Source of the DNA: Oopsacas minuta
Lineage: Eukaryota; Porifera; Hexactinellida; Lyssacinosida; Leucopsacidae
Reading direction: 5' to 3'
Length of the DNA stretch: 64,000 bases
Assembly (NCBI GenBank): GCA_024704765.1
Contig: JAKMXF010000332.1
Location: 985,080-1,049,079 of the forward strand
In this document: positions 23,253-33,854 of the stretch, in pieces
Numbering within the stretch: position 1 is the stretch's first letter
Layout: every line of letters begins with the position of its first letter
Notes under the pieces: model-generated
Told to the model about the DNA's origin: nothing
Databases searched by the model: none
Seen by the model: only the letters and a program-made list of their open reading frames with translations
Translations under genes and position numbers: made by a program

Positions 23253-24609
23253 CAGTTTGTCAAGGTGAAATTGAGACATTCGTGTAATTGTGTATCTTCA
23301 TAATTTTTTCATTTGCTATGGCTAGATATGAAACGCATTTGTTTCCTGATTCATTTTACATGTATATCACGTCACCATTAGTTAATTGATTCTAGAATAC
23401 ACGAACAACCTATCAGTCTGTCACTTAGCATACACATTCCCGAAAATATCTGCTATATTTCCATAGACAGCTCCAATAACAGTTTTTGGCACATATTTGT
23501 CTCTTGTGTCGAAATACGTAATCAGGGTGGTGGAGTTAGAAAGAAGAAGCCTCATCCGAAAATTATTCGATGTGGGGGGTTATAAGTGGTAGCGAAATAC
23601 ATCAGCGAACAGCTATCCCGAGGAGCACTGTTTTCCGCATATTAGCCAAATTTCGTCAGGGCGGCAATATACAGAGGAAATCTGGAATCGGGAAACAGAG
23701 AATATAACATGTGAACGATGCTAGATCTCTTGTAAGCTTGGCAAATCAGAATCGCAAGATGTCCTTAAGAAAATTGGCTACTCGATTCAATCATCTTCGT
23801 CAGTAGAGTTTATCCCATGAAACGGTCAGGAATGAATTACAAAGGAGAGGGTACACCCACAAAGTTGCAAGGAGTATTCCTATGCTAACGGATTGACACA
23901 AACAACAAAGAGTATTGTGGGCTAAAAATAACAAACAAACTGATTGCGAGCGAGTAGCTTTTAGCGATGAGATGTCAATTTGGCTAGCTGGTAGCAGTAT
24001 AAGACTATGGTGCAAAGGGTACCAACAAGTGGTCAAGCAAAGCAACAAACAAAGTCTAAAATTACATGTTTGGGGAGCAATTTTTCTTCATGGGACCTTT
24101 CCGTTGAAGGTTTTTAGGCAGAACCTCAACGGAGAATTATATACGAACATCCTAAACTAGTGTCTGATTACACAAGCTCAGGTATTGTACCCTGATGGCT
24201 GGCCCTTTCAGAAAGATAACGATCCAAACACAAGTCAAAGTTGCTAAGACTTTCCGTGATAGTCATGATATATTTCGTATGGAATGGCCTGCTTGTAGCC
24301 CAGATCTAAACCCGATCGAAAATTTATGGGCTTGGATCAAACATCAGATCCATTTGAACCCTTCTCGTAATCTTAGTGGACTTGAAGAAACACTTCTCCC
24401 TATTTAGGATTGTATAGAACCTGAATTTTAGAGACCTTATTGGCAATCTATGCCAAAACGTCGAAGTTAGTGATCCAGAGTAATGGCTTTAAGCTCAAAT
24501 ATTAGTCTATAGACATGTTGTAATACATCAACTCGTATTTCGAGGCTTGTGATGATAATCTTTTAGAACTTAGGTTACACCATGGTCTCAATTTCATCTT
24601 GACACACTG
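23253..24609 (+). mobile_element. Tc1-like element with TA duplication
   Basis: The left end is CAGTTTGTCAAGGTGAAATT. The reverse complement of the right end is CAGTGTGTCAAGATGAAATT. These give 25-bp inverted repeats with two mismatches. TA lies directly outside both ends (23251-23252 and 24610-24611). Length 1357 bp, carrying one decayed transposase on the + strand. Confidence 0.93.
23560..24485 (+). pseudogene. Tc1-like transposase, decayed
   Basis: Tc1-family DDE transposase in several frames. Blocks in order: RILAKFRQGGNIQRKSGIGK (first HTH and hook), NRKMSLRKLATRF and HETVRNELQRRGYTHKVAR (second HTH), CERVAFSDEMSIWLAGS (first Asp), KLHVWGAIFLHGTFPL, FQKDNDPKHKSK (second Asp), and CSPDLNPIENLWAWIKHQ (Glu). 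All three catalytic acids are still encoded. At least four frameshifts or stops make it non-functional. The final block differs from the 5659-6715 copy, so it is another Tc1 lineage. Confidence 0.9.
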
Positions 24610-25759
24610 TATAATTATATTCGCAAAGCGTACAGAAAGAATAATTCATTTTTGGGATTTGCAAATCCTAAGCATGAAAGAGATCCTAAGAATTTCTTTT
24701 TCAGCACTATAACTAAAATCATTCGTTCCCATTCTTTGGATACATTTTTTATTTTTTGAGGTGTTTTATTGGACAACTAGTATGCATTGAAAGTACTGCG
24801 CTTCGGCACTAGGCTACTTGCCTCTTGTTCATATAATCGAGGAAAATTTTGAAAATGTCCTCCATTTTGCATCCAAAAAATTATTATTTTATCCTACTCT
24901 CATCAAATCAAAGGAATTTCTTTTTCAATATTCATTTCAGCACTATATTCATTGATAAATTTCAAAATTATATAAATTTATTTTTATACAATCTTGATAA
25001 CGGAGTAATTCCATTCTATGATTCCATTTGGCCAAAGTTATGCCGTCGATACATCATCGTCTTGCATATTGAGAAGTATATTTCCTTCCCATTTCAACCA
25101 TATAACATCTACATTGCCTGAGCAGTGTGCACTAAAATGTGCTATTTCTAAATCCCGAAAGTTGATAATTAGTCATAATTTTCCATAGGTAGAATGGTCT
25201 ACCAAGACTCCAAGATATGCGAGCCTGAAAATATATACCGCCGTATGCCAGAAGTAACCCTGGAGATCTTCCTGTATCCAATCATTTTACGATATCTGAT
25301 GTGTGATTAATAAGTTCCTGACCTGATATAGAAACACTTCGGACAGTAACTTTAATTCTGTACATTAAGACTTTGTATACTTGCAACCTATTAAGCTGCA
25401 AATCGATGTGTATTTTTGTTCGATATATTTATCTAGATAGGTCTGAGTTATGATAGAGAATGGATACCTTTTGAGATCTGGCATGAATATCAATATCAAC
25501 CCACAAAAGAACAATAGTGAAATATAATGAGCATTACTTGTTTGTCCAGCATTCTATATTCGTTACTTATATAGGTTAAGGTAAATACTATGGTTATACG
25601 ATTGAATATGGTGAGTCATAGTGAGTCATGATATTCAAGTTTATCCATTCTCTAGTCTACTATAACACAGACCTGTCTACATAAATATATCATCTAAAAA
25701 CAATGGAACTCAAACTTTTGACTCCATAATAGCTTCGAAAGTATAAAAAGTATTAATGA
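24610..25759. other. intron DNA, no gene recognised
   Basis: AT-rich DNA with one open frame (24849-25121) that encodes a Phe/Ile/Tyr-rich stretch with no family signature. The 5' end of the LINE to the right may start somewhere in its last part. Confidence 0.45.
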
Positions 25760-28417
25760 CTACACACGAATTAGAATTGAAGGTAAATCCAGACCTATTC
25801 TTGTCAAATTGGATTATAAGTTTATTAAAGAAAAGGTTGTATCAAATGTTGAAACTGATCTAAGAAACACATATTCACCAAAACCTATACCAGTAATATA
25901 TTCAAATTCAATGTTTCATGTACCTAATTATACATATGCTAGAGGGAGCAATCCAAAACACTTAATTACTATTTCACTCGCCAAAGAATAAGAAATTGTA
26001 TTTGCTTCAGCTACATTTGCTTGTTGGAATGCACACTCATTGAATAACAAAATAGCCTACACTATTGTTATTATTCTTCCAAATCACAATGATGTCGTTT
26101 GCTTAACTGAAACCTTGGTTAAAGCTAAAGACCCATATCCTATATATATCCTAATGAACACGCTGCCTGAGTATCGAATTAAAGGTCTGCCTAGATCAAC
26201 AATAGGCGGTGGTCTAGTTGTACTGCTTCGTAAAATATTCACTACTAAACTCAGTCATATACCCAAGTTTCATACTTTTAAGCATCTTGAGCTTACTATT
26301 TATGTGAGAATAAGGCAATGGTGTGAATTTTTATATATCGTCCGTCTCCTTCTAAAAAGAATACATTCACTATCTCTCAAGTTCGAACTGATTTCTCCAC
26401 TTTTACTGAAATACTAGTCTGCCCCTATACATTTTAATGGCAGTAGATTTTCATTTTCAGTTTGATTAAGTTCGTCAGACAGATGCATTTAATTTTCTGA
26501 CCTGTTAAATGATTTGCTTCAAGTAGCTCAGATTGAATATTATCAGATGAAGATAAATCATTGCCTAAACGATTGTCTTTTCAAACTGTTAAATTCATTA
26601 TTTTTGGTGGTAAGAAAAGACAAAAGGATACATTTCCAATGCACTCGTTTCTATATGACTTGGAGAATCGAGAATACATGACTCTCTGTGTAACTTTGCT
26701 GACTTCGCATGTGATTGAATGGATCCAAATCGTGGTCGTCTGCTATGACAAAATTCGAATATCTTCAACTCTGAAGTATTACTCAAAATCAAGGTTAAAA
26801 CCGATCGGACTGAATATCAGTATTCATGAATGGTTGCTTGACCGAATACTGATATTATTCGGTTATATCAGCCGATTACTACTGATAATATTCGGTTTGG
26901 CCCAACCAAATATTGAACTATTCGGTTGCAACCTTGCTCAAAATTATCAATGAAACATCTAATGATACATCATACTTTAGCCCGTTTCGGATTTTAATTT
27001 TCAACAATGTATGCACCCTCTTTTTCTCCAAATTTCTCAACTGGGGTTCATCTACTCTGCATAGACATCATTACTTTTTCCAGGTATTCAGAAACCCTAT
27101 TTTGACTCAGAAAATCTTTCAAACTATCGACAAGTTTCTACTCTTTCTTTTATATCTAAGTTCATTTATCGCGTAGTTAAATATATATTCACAAGAAAAT
27201 AACCTTTATTCAATTCAACAATCTGTATACCGTCCTAACCACTCCACCTGATCGCATACAAACTCTCATAATCTCTAAAGTAATGTCTCATTGATATACT
27301 TTACCTTGGGGTGTTCCACAAGGTTCTGTACTTGGACAGCTTCTTTTCTTATTATATATTTCACACATCCAGGAAATTCCATATTTTCACCAATTTGACA
27401 TAATAATCTAGGCTGATGACACCCAATTTATACAACCCTCAGCTATGATCCATGTAGTTGGAAACAAATACTATAATATGCATAAATGATTTTCTGATAT
27501 GGTACAAATAATCTCTTATTATGTAATTTCCTCAATTTCGGACAAATATTTCAAAAGTGAATTTATTTAATTTATGTATTGACGGACATTATATCAAGTA
27601 AGCTAATTATGTTAAGGATCTTGGTGTCGTATTGGAATCTAATCTTGATTTAAAGAACACATTTCTAATATCTGCTGTTCTGCATCAATAGCTCTCTAGA
27701 AATTGTCCAATAAACAATATCTTGGTTGAGGAAAATTTGAACGTATTGTTCATGCATTTATTTCTTGTAAACTTGATTATCGTAATTCTATTCTTTCTGG
27801 GATTATTGTCTTTGAGATTCAAAAGATTCAACGAATCCAAATGCATCTGCACGACTGATTATTAATGCAATTAATTTGATCATATTACTCCTATTTCTGC
27901 GAGCTCCATTGGCTAACTATACAAAAGAGGACTATATACAAAATACCGTTGCTAACAAATATATCTCTCAATTTTCATTCCCCGATTTATCTATATGACT
28001 TACTTCAGCTTCAGCAAGAGATCAATCCAGATAAAAATCTCAAATACAGTATAATGAACAATCTGTATATAAAGATACCAAACAAGATATTCTATGGTGG
28101 AAAGGTGTACTCCATAATTTCTCCTAATCTTTGGACCTCTATTCGAGTTTTTATTAGGAAAGCAGCTTCAGTAAATATTTCAAGAATAACTTAAAAACGT
28201 ACTTATTCTCTATTGATGATAATATAATGTGCCGGCGTTAGGGATACTAAGCTAGAAAGTGCATATATTCGCATTTCCTGTCTTAATCAAGTATGAGTAC
28301 TGAATTTTCATTTACCTTCTATTACTGTGTATTTTTAACCTGTTTATATTGTTTAACTGCAAAGTGCATTGAGGCAGTATGTTCATAGGCTCACAAGTAC
28401 TATAAAAATATTATTAT
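25760..28417 (+). pseudogene. non-LTR retrotransposon (LINE), dead
   Basis: Endonuclease part: NAHSLNNKIA near 26030, VVCLTETLVKAKD (catalytic Glu), YRIKGLPRSTIGGGLVVLLR. Reverse transcriptase part: WGVPQGSVLGQLLFLLYISH near 27307, then the palm motif, where the Tyr codon of YADD has become TAG (27409-27411), leaving ADDTQF. The C-terminal part has ELHWLTIQKRTIYKIPLL, YSIISPNLWTSIRVFIRKAA and YLFSID-like wording. The 3' end (AAGTGCATTGAGGCAGTATG, then TATAAAAATATTATTATTG, ending near 28417) resembles CR1/L2/Rex-type LINE tails. Part of the finger region is deleted, and a 147-bp MITE sits inside. Clade assignment is tentative. Confidence 0.85.
26790..26936. mobile_element. 147-bp hAT-type MITE with 8-bp duplication
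   Basis: The left end CAAGGTTAAAACCGATCGG and the inverted right end CAAGGTTGCAACCGAATAG are imperfect inverted repeats. The 8 bases CTCAAAAT lie directly outside both ends (26782-26789 and 26937-26944), the expected hAT target-site duplication. The interior has paired GAATATCAGTATTC-like words and could fold into a hairpin. It sits inside the dead LINE, so it is younger than the LINE insertion. Confidence 0.9.
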
Positions 28418-29440
28418 TGTTAGTGACTAACGAAAATTCGAAACCGTACGAGTATTCAAATAATCGTTCATTTTTGTCTATAATTTAGTTTATCATAATA
28501 GAAATGAAGATAATTATATTTAGCTATTATGATCTATTATCATTATTATCTAAATATCTACTTATGGATAAATGCACACATATGTGGTTCATTAAAAAGA
28601 ACATTCAAACGGATAATTTCGAATCTAACCAATATTCGTGTATTTTATATCGAAAGAACATTCGAACATTCTCTATTTTCGTTTTAGCCCTATATAAAGT
28701 AAAACCTCTATAAGTAGGGGAGATCGGGGCAACGAATCTTCTGATAACCCCAACTCCCCTTTATATTTTCGAATGCAAATATACTTTAACCATAGAATTT
28801 AAAGTTAATATCTATTGCTACTTCCTCTAATATCTACGCATATCTTCATTATGAGTTTAGTCAATACTTTCAGCCAACGATGGTTTTTCATGTGATATTT
28901 GATTATTATTAATGCTTTAAGGTTGTTGGTTTAATATACAAATTTGTAAGAAACTTCGTCTCATAAACCCAGATATTTCAATTCATTAAACGATATCTAT
29001 ATCTACCTGTTGTTGTACAATTTTATGACAAAATTTATAATTCCCGAGATCTTAAATTTTGTGAGCAAATAGAAATTTACGCAGCTATTTTGCGACCAAT
29101 CTTTGTCTGAAATTACAATTGAGTGAATCTTTTGATCTATCATATCCAGGAGTGAGAGGATCATTTCCCTGTTGATTATCCAATTAGCAAATACTCTTAT
29201 TCAAGTAATGTGATCTGATGAATCTCCTAATTATTGGAAAAGTAATATATGAAATTTGATAAATTGAGAGATCTAGGTTACTTCGCACTTCTTGTTGACA
29301 CAACATTTACTATAGTTGTACTTTGAGAAGTACAAGATGTGATGAGACAAATCGTTTATGAGTTTGTATTATTCCTACAAAGAAAAGTTTTTAAGTGATC
29401 TGCTGATCACTCCATTACTTGAATTTTATTATTTATATAG
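28418..29440. other. 3' end of the PP1 intron, no gene recognised
   Basis: AT-rich DNA without a recognisable coding block, ending in a T-rich tract and TATATAG acceptor before the last PP1 exon. A small patch near 28712-28760 (GGGGAGATCGGGGCAA and AACCCCAACTCCCC) is an imperfect inverted repeat. Confidence 0.55.
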
Positions 29441-29701
29441 GTTGTTGAAGATGGTTATGAGTTTTACGCTAAGAGACAGCTTGTCACCCTATTCTCAGCA
29501 CCTAACTATTGTGGAGAGTTTGATAATGCTGGCGCTATGATGAGCGTAGATGATACCCTCATGTGTTCATTCCAAATTTTGAAGCCCGCAGATAAAAAAA
29601 AATTGATCGGGTACCAAGGATTCCAAGGTCGTCCTACGACACCACCAAGCAAAGGAGTTGGGAGAGGTGGTCCTCAATCCGCTAACCAAAAGAAAAAATA
29701 A
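29441..29701 (+). CDS. PP1 catalytic subunit, last exon
   Basis: The C-terminal 86 residues of the phosphatase that starts upstream of 3530. It opens with [20 protein letters not shown], then [18 protein letters not shown] (the beta12-beta13 loop region and the metal-site/toxin-binding surface of PP1) and [16 protein letters not shown], which is almost invariant in animals. The variable tail reads [20 protein letters not shown] and ends NQKKK before TAA at 29699-29701. RPTTPP matches the RPxTPP motif, whose Thr is a cyclin-dependent-kinase site in animal PP1, so cell-cycle inhibition by phosphorylation is likely retained. The tail is most like the alpha type but is longer and Gly-rich. No break is present, and it joins the 3530-3979 exon in phase 0. 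Confidence 0.97.
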   Translation, partial: VVEDGYEFYAKRQLVTLFSAPNYCGEFDNAGAMMSVDDTLMCSFQILKPADKKKLIGYQGFQGRPTTPPSKGVGRGGPQSANQKKK

Positions 29702-30599
29702 TAAGCTATTTTTGCAATATAGTATCCACGCAGAGCTTTTTGGAAAAATTGGTTTTCTTCATATTGCGAATTACACTCTAACGATTATTTATCTGATATT
29801 TATCTGATATTTATCTCCTATCTTATGAAATACTAATTAAATATATCTACTTGGAGTTTCTTATGACTTCAGCGCAATTCACTGGACTTTCCGGAATGTA
29901 GCTTTTTCGATTCTTGGTTGTTTATCCTTAGGCACCACATTGTAAATACTAGTACTAATCAATATTAAGTATAATTATTTAGTCATAACTCCTTCTATTG
30001 ATGACTAGTGCCCTGAAGTCTGGGTCAATTCGTGACCAGTGAAATGCGCAGAGACGCATATGCAGACAAAAATTACCAATATTCGTTTACAACTATACTA
30101 TTATTGGTATTTTGGAAAAAAGACAATAATTTGTCTAAACTACTCTTTCATTGGATGGAGAATAAAATAGTTCAAATGATTTTATCCTCCATTCAATTAA
30201 AAAAATAGGCGGCACCAGCTAAATTAACTTTTAAGCTGTTGAGTTAATCCTCAACGTGTCAGGTATAATCCAAGAAACCAGAACAATTTTAAATGTTGCC
30301 ATAATTCTCACTCTCTGTAGGTATTATAACCCAGCAGATCAACTTTTCAAAGCACATGTAAAATGAGGAATGTCATAATAATCGTAAATTCTAATGCAAC
30401 ATAAAATAACATTTGAAAGCACGCATTGTACTAATAGATTTGTGTTCTTTATGATTACTACATACTAGGTTGGTTCCCATTATCGAAAGTATTACCTATT
30501 GTGTTATACAGGAAATTGCTTTGTAAGGATATAGAGACAGCGAAATGTTGTCATTCCACCACCTACTAGATGACTATGGATATTTTCCGAGCAGCTCTA
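29702..30599. other. PP1 3' UTR and intergenic DNA
   Basis: The first part is presumably the PP1 3' UTR. No other coding block is seen before the hAT remnant that starts near 30600. Confidence 0.55.
29836..29841 (+). terminator. possible PP1 polyadenylation signal
   Basis: ATTAAA, the commonest variant poly(A) signal, lies 135 bp after the PP1 stop codon. The DNA is AT-rich, so a chance match is possible; no AATAAA lies nearer. Confidence 0.35.
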
Positions 30600-33500
30600 C
30601 TACTGAAATTTATGGCGTTGATGAATTATTTAAAGAACATTTACTAACTGGATCTTAAAACGCCAAATATCAGATCCCAGACTTCCAAAATGAAATAGTG
30701 AATATATGCGGTAAATATAATACAACTATCTTCGTGAATGAAATTAGAGAAGCCAATTTTTTCAAAATTCTTGCTGATGAAACTGGAGATGTCTCTAATA
30801 TTGAACAATTATCTATTTCTTTGAGATACAGTATAAATCATAATTATTGCAACTCCATATTTGCTCGGTTATCATACTCTGTGCTAATTGATTATCATTC
30901 TATTTAATTCTAATATGAAATATGAATGTTAGGATCAATAATTGATCCTATAACCGTTATTTTCTAGTACCATCTGGCACCGGCGTGTCATTGAACTATA
31001 GTAAGGTTCGATCATTTCTGGGGTGATAGAATCCCAAATATCTCCTAGTTGTGCTTTCAGGTCTTTAATTGTCTTTGATCTATCTCGGTTGAGTTTGTAT
31101 TTCATCCAACCGAATAGATTTTCTATAGGGTTCATATCTGGACTTTGACTTGGCCAATCTAGCTGATTATTTGGCATATTTTCGGCCATCCAAGTCTTGC
31201 ACCTACGACTAGTATGTTTCGGGTCGTTATCTTGAATCTAAAACCACTCTGTGCCATGAAAGACATTGGCGTTCTCCAACAAATGCCACTTCAAAATCTC
31301 GACAAAGAAGTGTGAATCTAGATCTGTAAAAAATAAACAGACGGAAGGTGCTAAATGAGGAAAACGCAGCCCATATGGTACTTTTGCTGAGTGTTTGATT
31401 ATTGGTTGATAAATTCTCCTGGGACCTTTACACCACATTAGCACTCTACCACCATGAATCCAGAAACTAGCTTCATCTGAAAACACAGCTTGACACCAAT
31501 TTCGATCTTTGTTCTTTCTAGCCCACTCAATACGTGCCAGTCGATTTCTTTCAGTTAGCATTGGCACACGAATTGGATAGGGCTTTGAATAATCAAGCGA
31601 TTTAAGACAACGGTAGACAGTACTTGTGGAGATATTAATGCCACGTTTCTGGCAGATTTCTTCCGCTATTTCATGGCAGGGTTTTTGCCTATCATTAGAC
31701 ACATATTTGGTACAAGATAAAGCGATTTTCTTCCGTAGATTGTCTGGCCTACCAGCTCCTCTCTTGTGATTCAACGTTTCTCCTTTATTAAAACGCTCCT
31801 TTATTCTGTAAACAATTGTCTTGTTTACACCACACAGCTACGAGATTTCAATGGCAGAGGCTTTCCTCCCTGGAGTAATGCTAAACCTTGTTTCTAGTTG
31901 CTTCCTGGGCCATCAAGAGATCAAATCGATCTTAAGCGAAAAGAAAATCTAACTCAAAGATAAACATGGTTAGTAATGATGACGTAATCAGTAATTTGCA
32001 CTAAAATTACATCAAACATAGTCCAACTACATGTAGAACAAGAAGGAAGCTACCTAAAGTCAATATCTTCAAATCTATAGACTTGGTTTGATAAGAAGCG
32101 AAAGTTGCAATAATTATGAATTGTACTGTATTACAATTTATCATTTGTCAAGATTAATGAGAGATTTCTAAGTTATACCAAAGTGAATGATATTACTGGT
32201 AATGGAATTGGCTTTGACGGGGCTGCTAGCATGCTTGAGAAATTTCAAGGTGTACAAACAATTATCAGACAACTGTTTCGGCTTCAGTTTTTACTCATTG
32301 TACGTCACATGCTTTAGATCATTCATTTACTAAGTGTTCAACTATTCCAGATCTTAGATCATGCTTTGCGAATATTTATATACCTATAAATTTTTTCCCC
32401 CACACCACAAAAGCTTCCAAAGCAACAGATTAGTATAGAGGCGATTTTTTAACTATAAATTTTGCGAACATTGGTGACGATAATTATTTTGATTTCTCTC
32501 TAGATACCGAACCCAGAAGAACGTCGTATCAAACTTAAAAGAATATGCAAAACAAGATAGTCCGAGAGGCTTGATTTATCTGGTCACATTCAGGTGTATT
32601 TCTTGCTGTCGCAGCTGAATTTGAATACCTAACCCACAATTCACCACTGAAATAGCTGGAGTAGAGGACGGGCTAGCCATATCTTTGTGCCAATTCCCAT
32701 GCATCTTAAAGTTGTGTTTCCTAGAGAAGTTTGCCAGTGTTTTGTTGCCTGTAACTAAAGAACTCCAAACCCTGGAATGGACATTCTCACCGGCTGTGAA
32801 TTAATCGCCGAATGAGTATTGAGGAATGTTAAGTGGAGAACGTTTCGCGAAAGTATATGAGAATGCATCAGGAATTTTTTATTGTTGTATTCTGTTCGAA
32901 TATCCTGCTACTTGTAGATATTTATTGGTCTAGCACATGACGTAGGTACAATTATGATCATTCCTCGGATGGTGCGAAGTTCTGAAAGTGATGCAAATAT
33001 CTATTATCTTGATTAAGTCTGTCCCTTTTATGGAGTTTGTTTGTAATGAATTGAACATTAGATTCTTTTCAGAAAAGTTGTTTCTCAGTGAAATTCAAGT
33101 AACCATAGAGTTGTATGATATGTTCCTTGATACTTCTTTTCAGAGAGCTTAATTGAAAGTCAGCTTAACCAAAGGAGAATAATAGTCAACAGTGGATATA
33201 TACGATCCACCTGAAAATGCTGTAAATGTATTGCAACACTGTAGCCTTGGTTTTTCCCGGAAGTTATGTTGTATTACAGACACATGCAACAATTCCAGTG
33301 CCAACTGTACTGCTAGTGTTGAGAGAGGTTTTCAACCTTAAGAAGAGTTAAAACTATGTGATGCAGCACAATGGGGACAACGATTGAATGATCTTTCTCT
33401 ATTAGCTATATACAGTGATATGCTACCATCCACAGAAGAAGAGATAGATAGATTCATTGTGAAATCACGAAAATCTAAAATGAGTAATTAATGATATAAA

Positions 33501-33854
33501 TAATATATAATTTCATAAGAATAAAGGGATAATTACCACTTGTGTATGAATTTCAATACTAAACAGAATACGCCCAAAGTGTTACGAGCGTAACAACTCG
33601 CCATTGGCCAGCTTTTGTCTAGAATATCTCAACATTCCAGCCGAAATCTGTGTAATTTGAAGGTCAGTTATTGAAAGAATTCACCACAAATGGCCGAAGT
33701 TTAAACAAATTAAGAATATTATTCAATCCTGACTGGTAGTAGTTATGAGCTTGCTGTGTTGCCAACTTTAGCTATGTTACTGAAAATTAACAGTATACTA
33801 AATCCTGACGGGGGGGTGGTACGTGCCCCTGCGCTCCCCCTAGCTACGCCACTG
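30600..33854 (+). pseudogene. hAT transposon (DUF4371/ZMYM1-like), split by a Tc1
   Basis: Left part 30600-30908: VDELFKEHLLTGS, FQNEIVNICGKY, ANFFKILADETGDVSNIEQL (first Asp in ADET). Right part from about 32180: NDITGNGIGFDGAASMLEKF (second Asp), CTSHALDHSFTKCSTIPDL, and the C-terminal part TASVERGFQ...LKLCDAAQW, RLNDLSLLAIYSDMLPSTEE and EIDRFIVKSRKSK, ending near 33492. The element probably ends at 33854 with CCCTAGCTACGCCACTG, the inverse of the common hAT end CAGTGGCGTAGCTAGGG. Between the two coding parts lies a Tc1 copy in the opposite direction. Many stops and shifts. The left terminus was not found. Confidence 0.82.
30935..31912 (-). pseudogene. Tc1-like transposase nested in a hAT
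   Basis: Tc1-family transposase read leftward from about 31912 (MAQEATRNK, then, after a shift, SITPGRKASAIEIS and LCGVNKTIVYRIKERFNKGE, first HTH). An open frame follows: HKRGAGRP hook, ISTSTVYRCLKSLDYSKPYP (second HTH), CQAVFSDEASFWIHGG (first Asp), VPYGLRFPHLAPSVCLFF. After a shift come IQDNDPKHTSRRC (second Asp) and WPSQSPDMNPIENLFGWMKY (Glu), ending at NGYRINY-stop. The triad is intact and only about three breaks are visible. Clear inverted ends were not found. Its position inside the hAT shows it is younger than the hAT. Confidence 0.9.

Larger units (their letters stand above)
3980..29440 (+). other. 25.5-kb phase-0 intron of PP1
   Basis: The donor GTAAGT at 3980 and the acceptor TTTATATAG ending at 29440 join RAHQ to VVEDGYEF with no missing or extra residue, as expected for PP1. 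Everything between is therefore intron. It contains at least ten transposon insertions on both strands, several of them nested. No other host exon was recognised inside. Confidence 0.9.

Noticed and set aside
24849-25121. Open frame of 90 codons
   Set aside because: Phe/Ile/Tyr-rich by composition, no homology recognised; typical of AT-rich noise.
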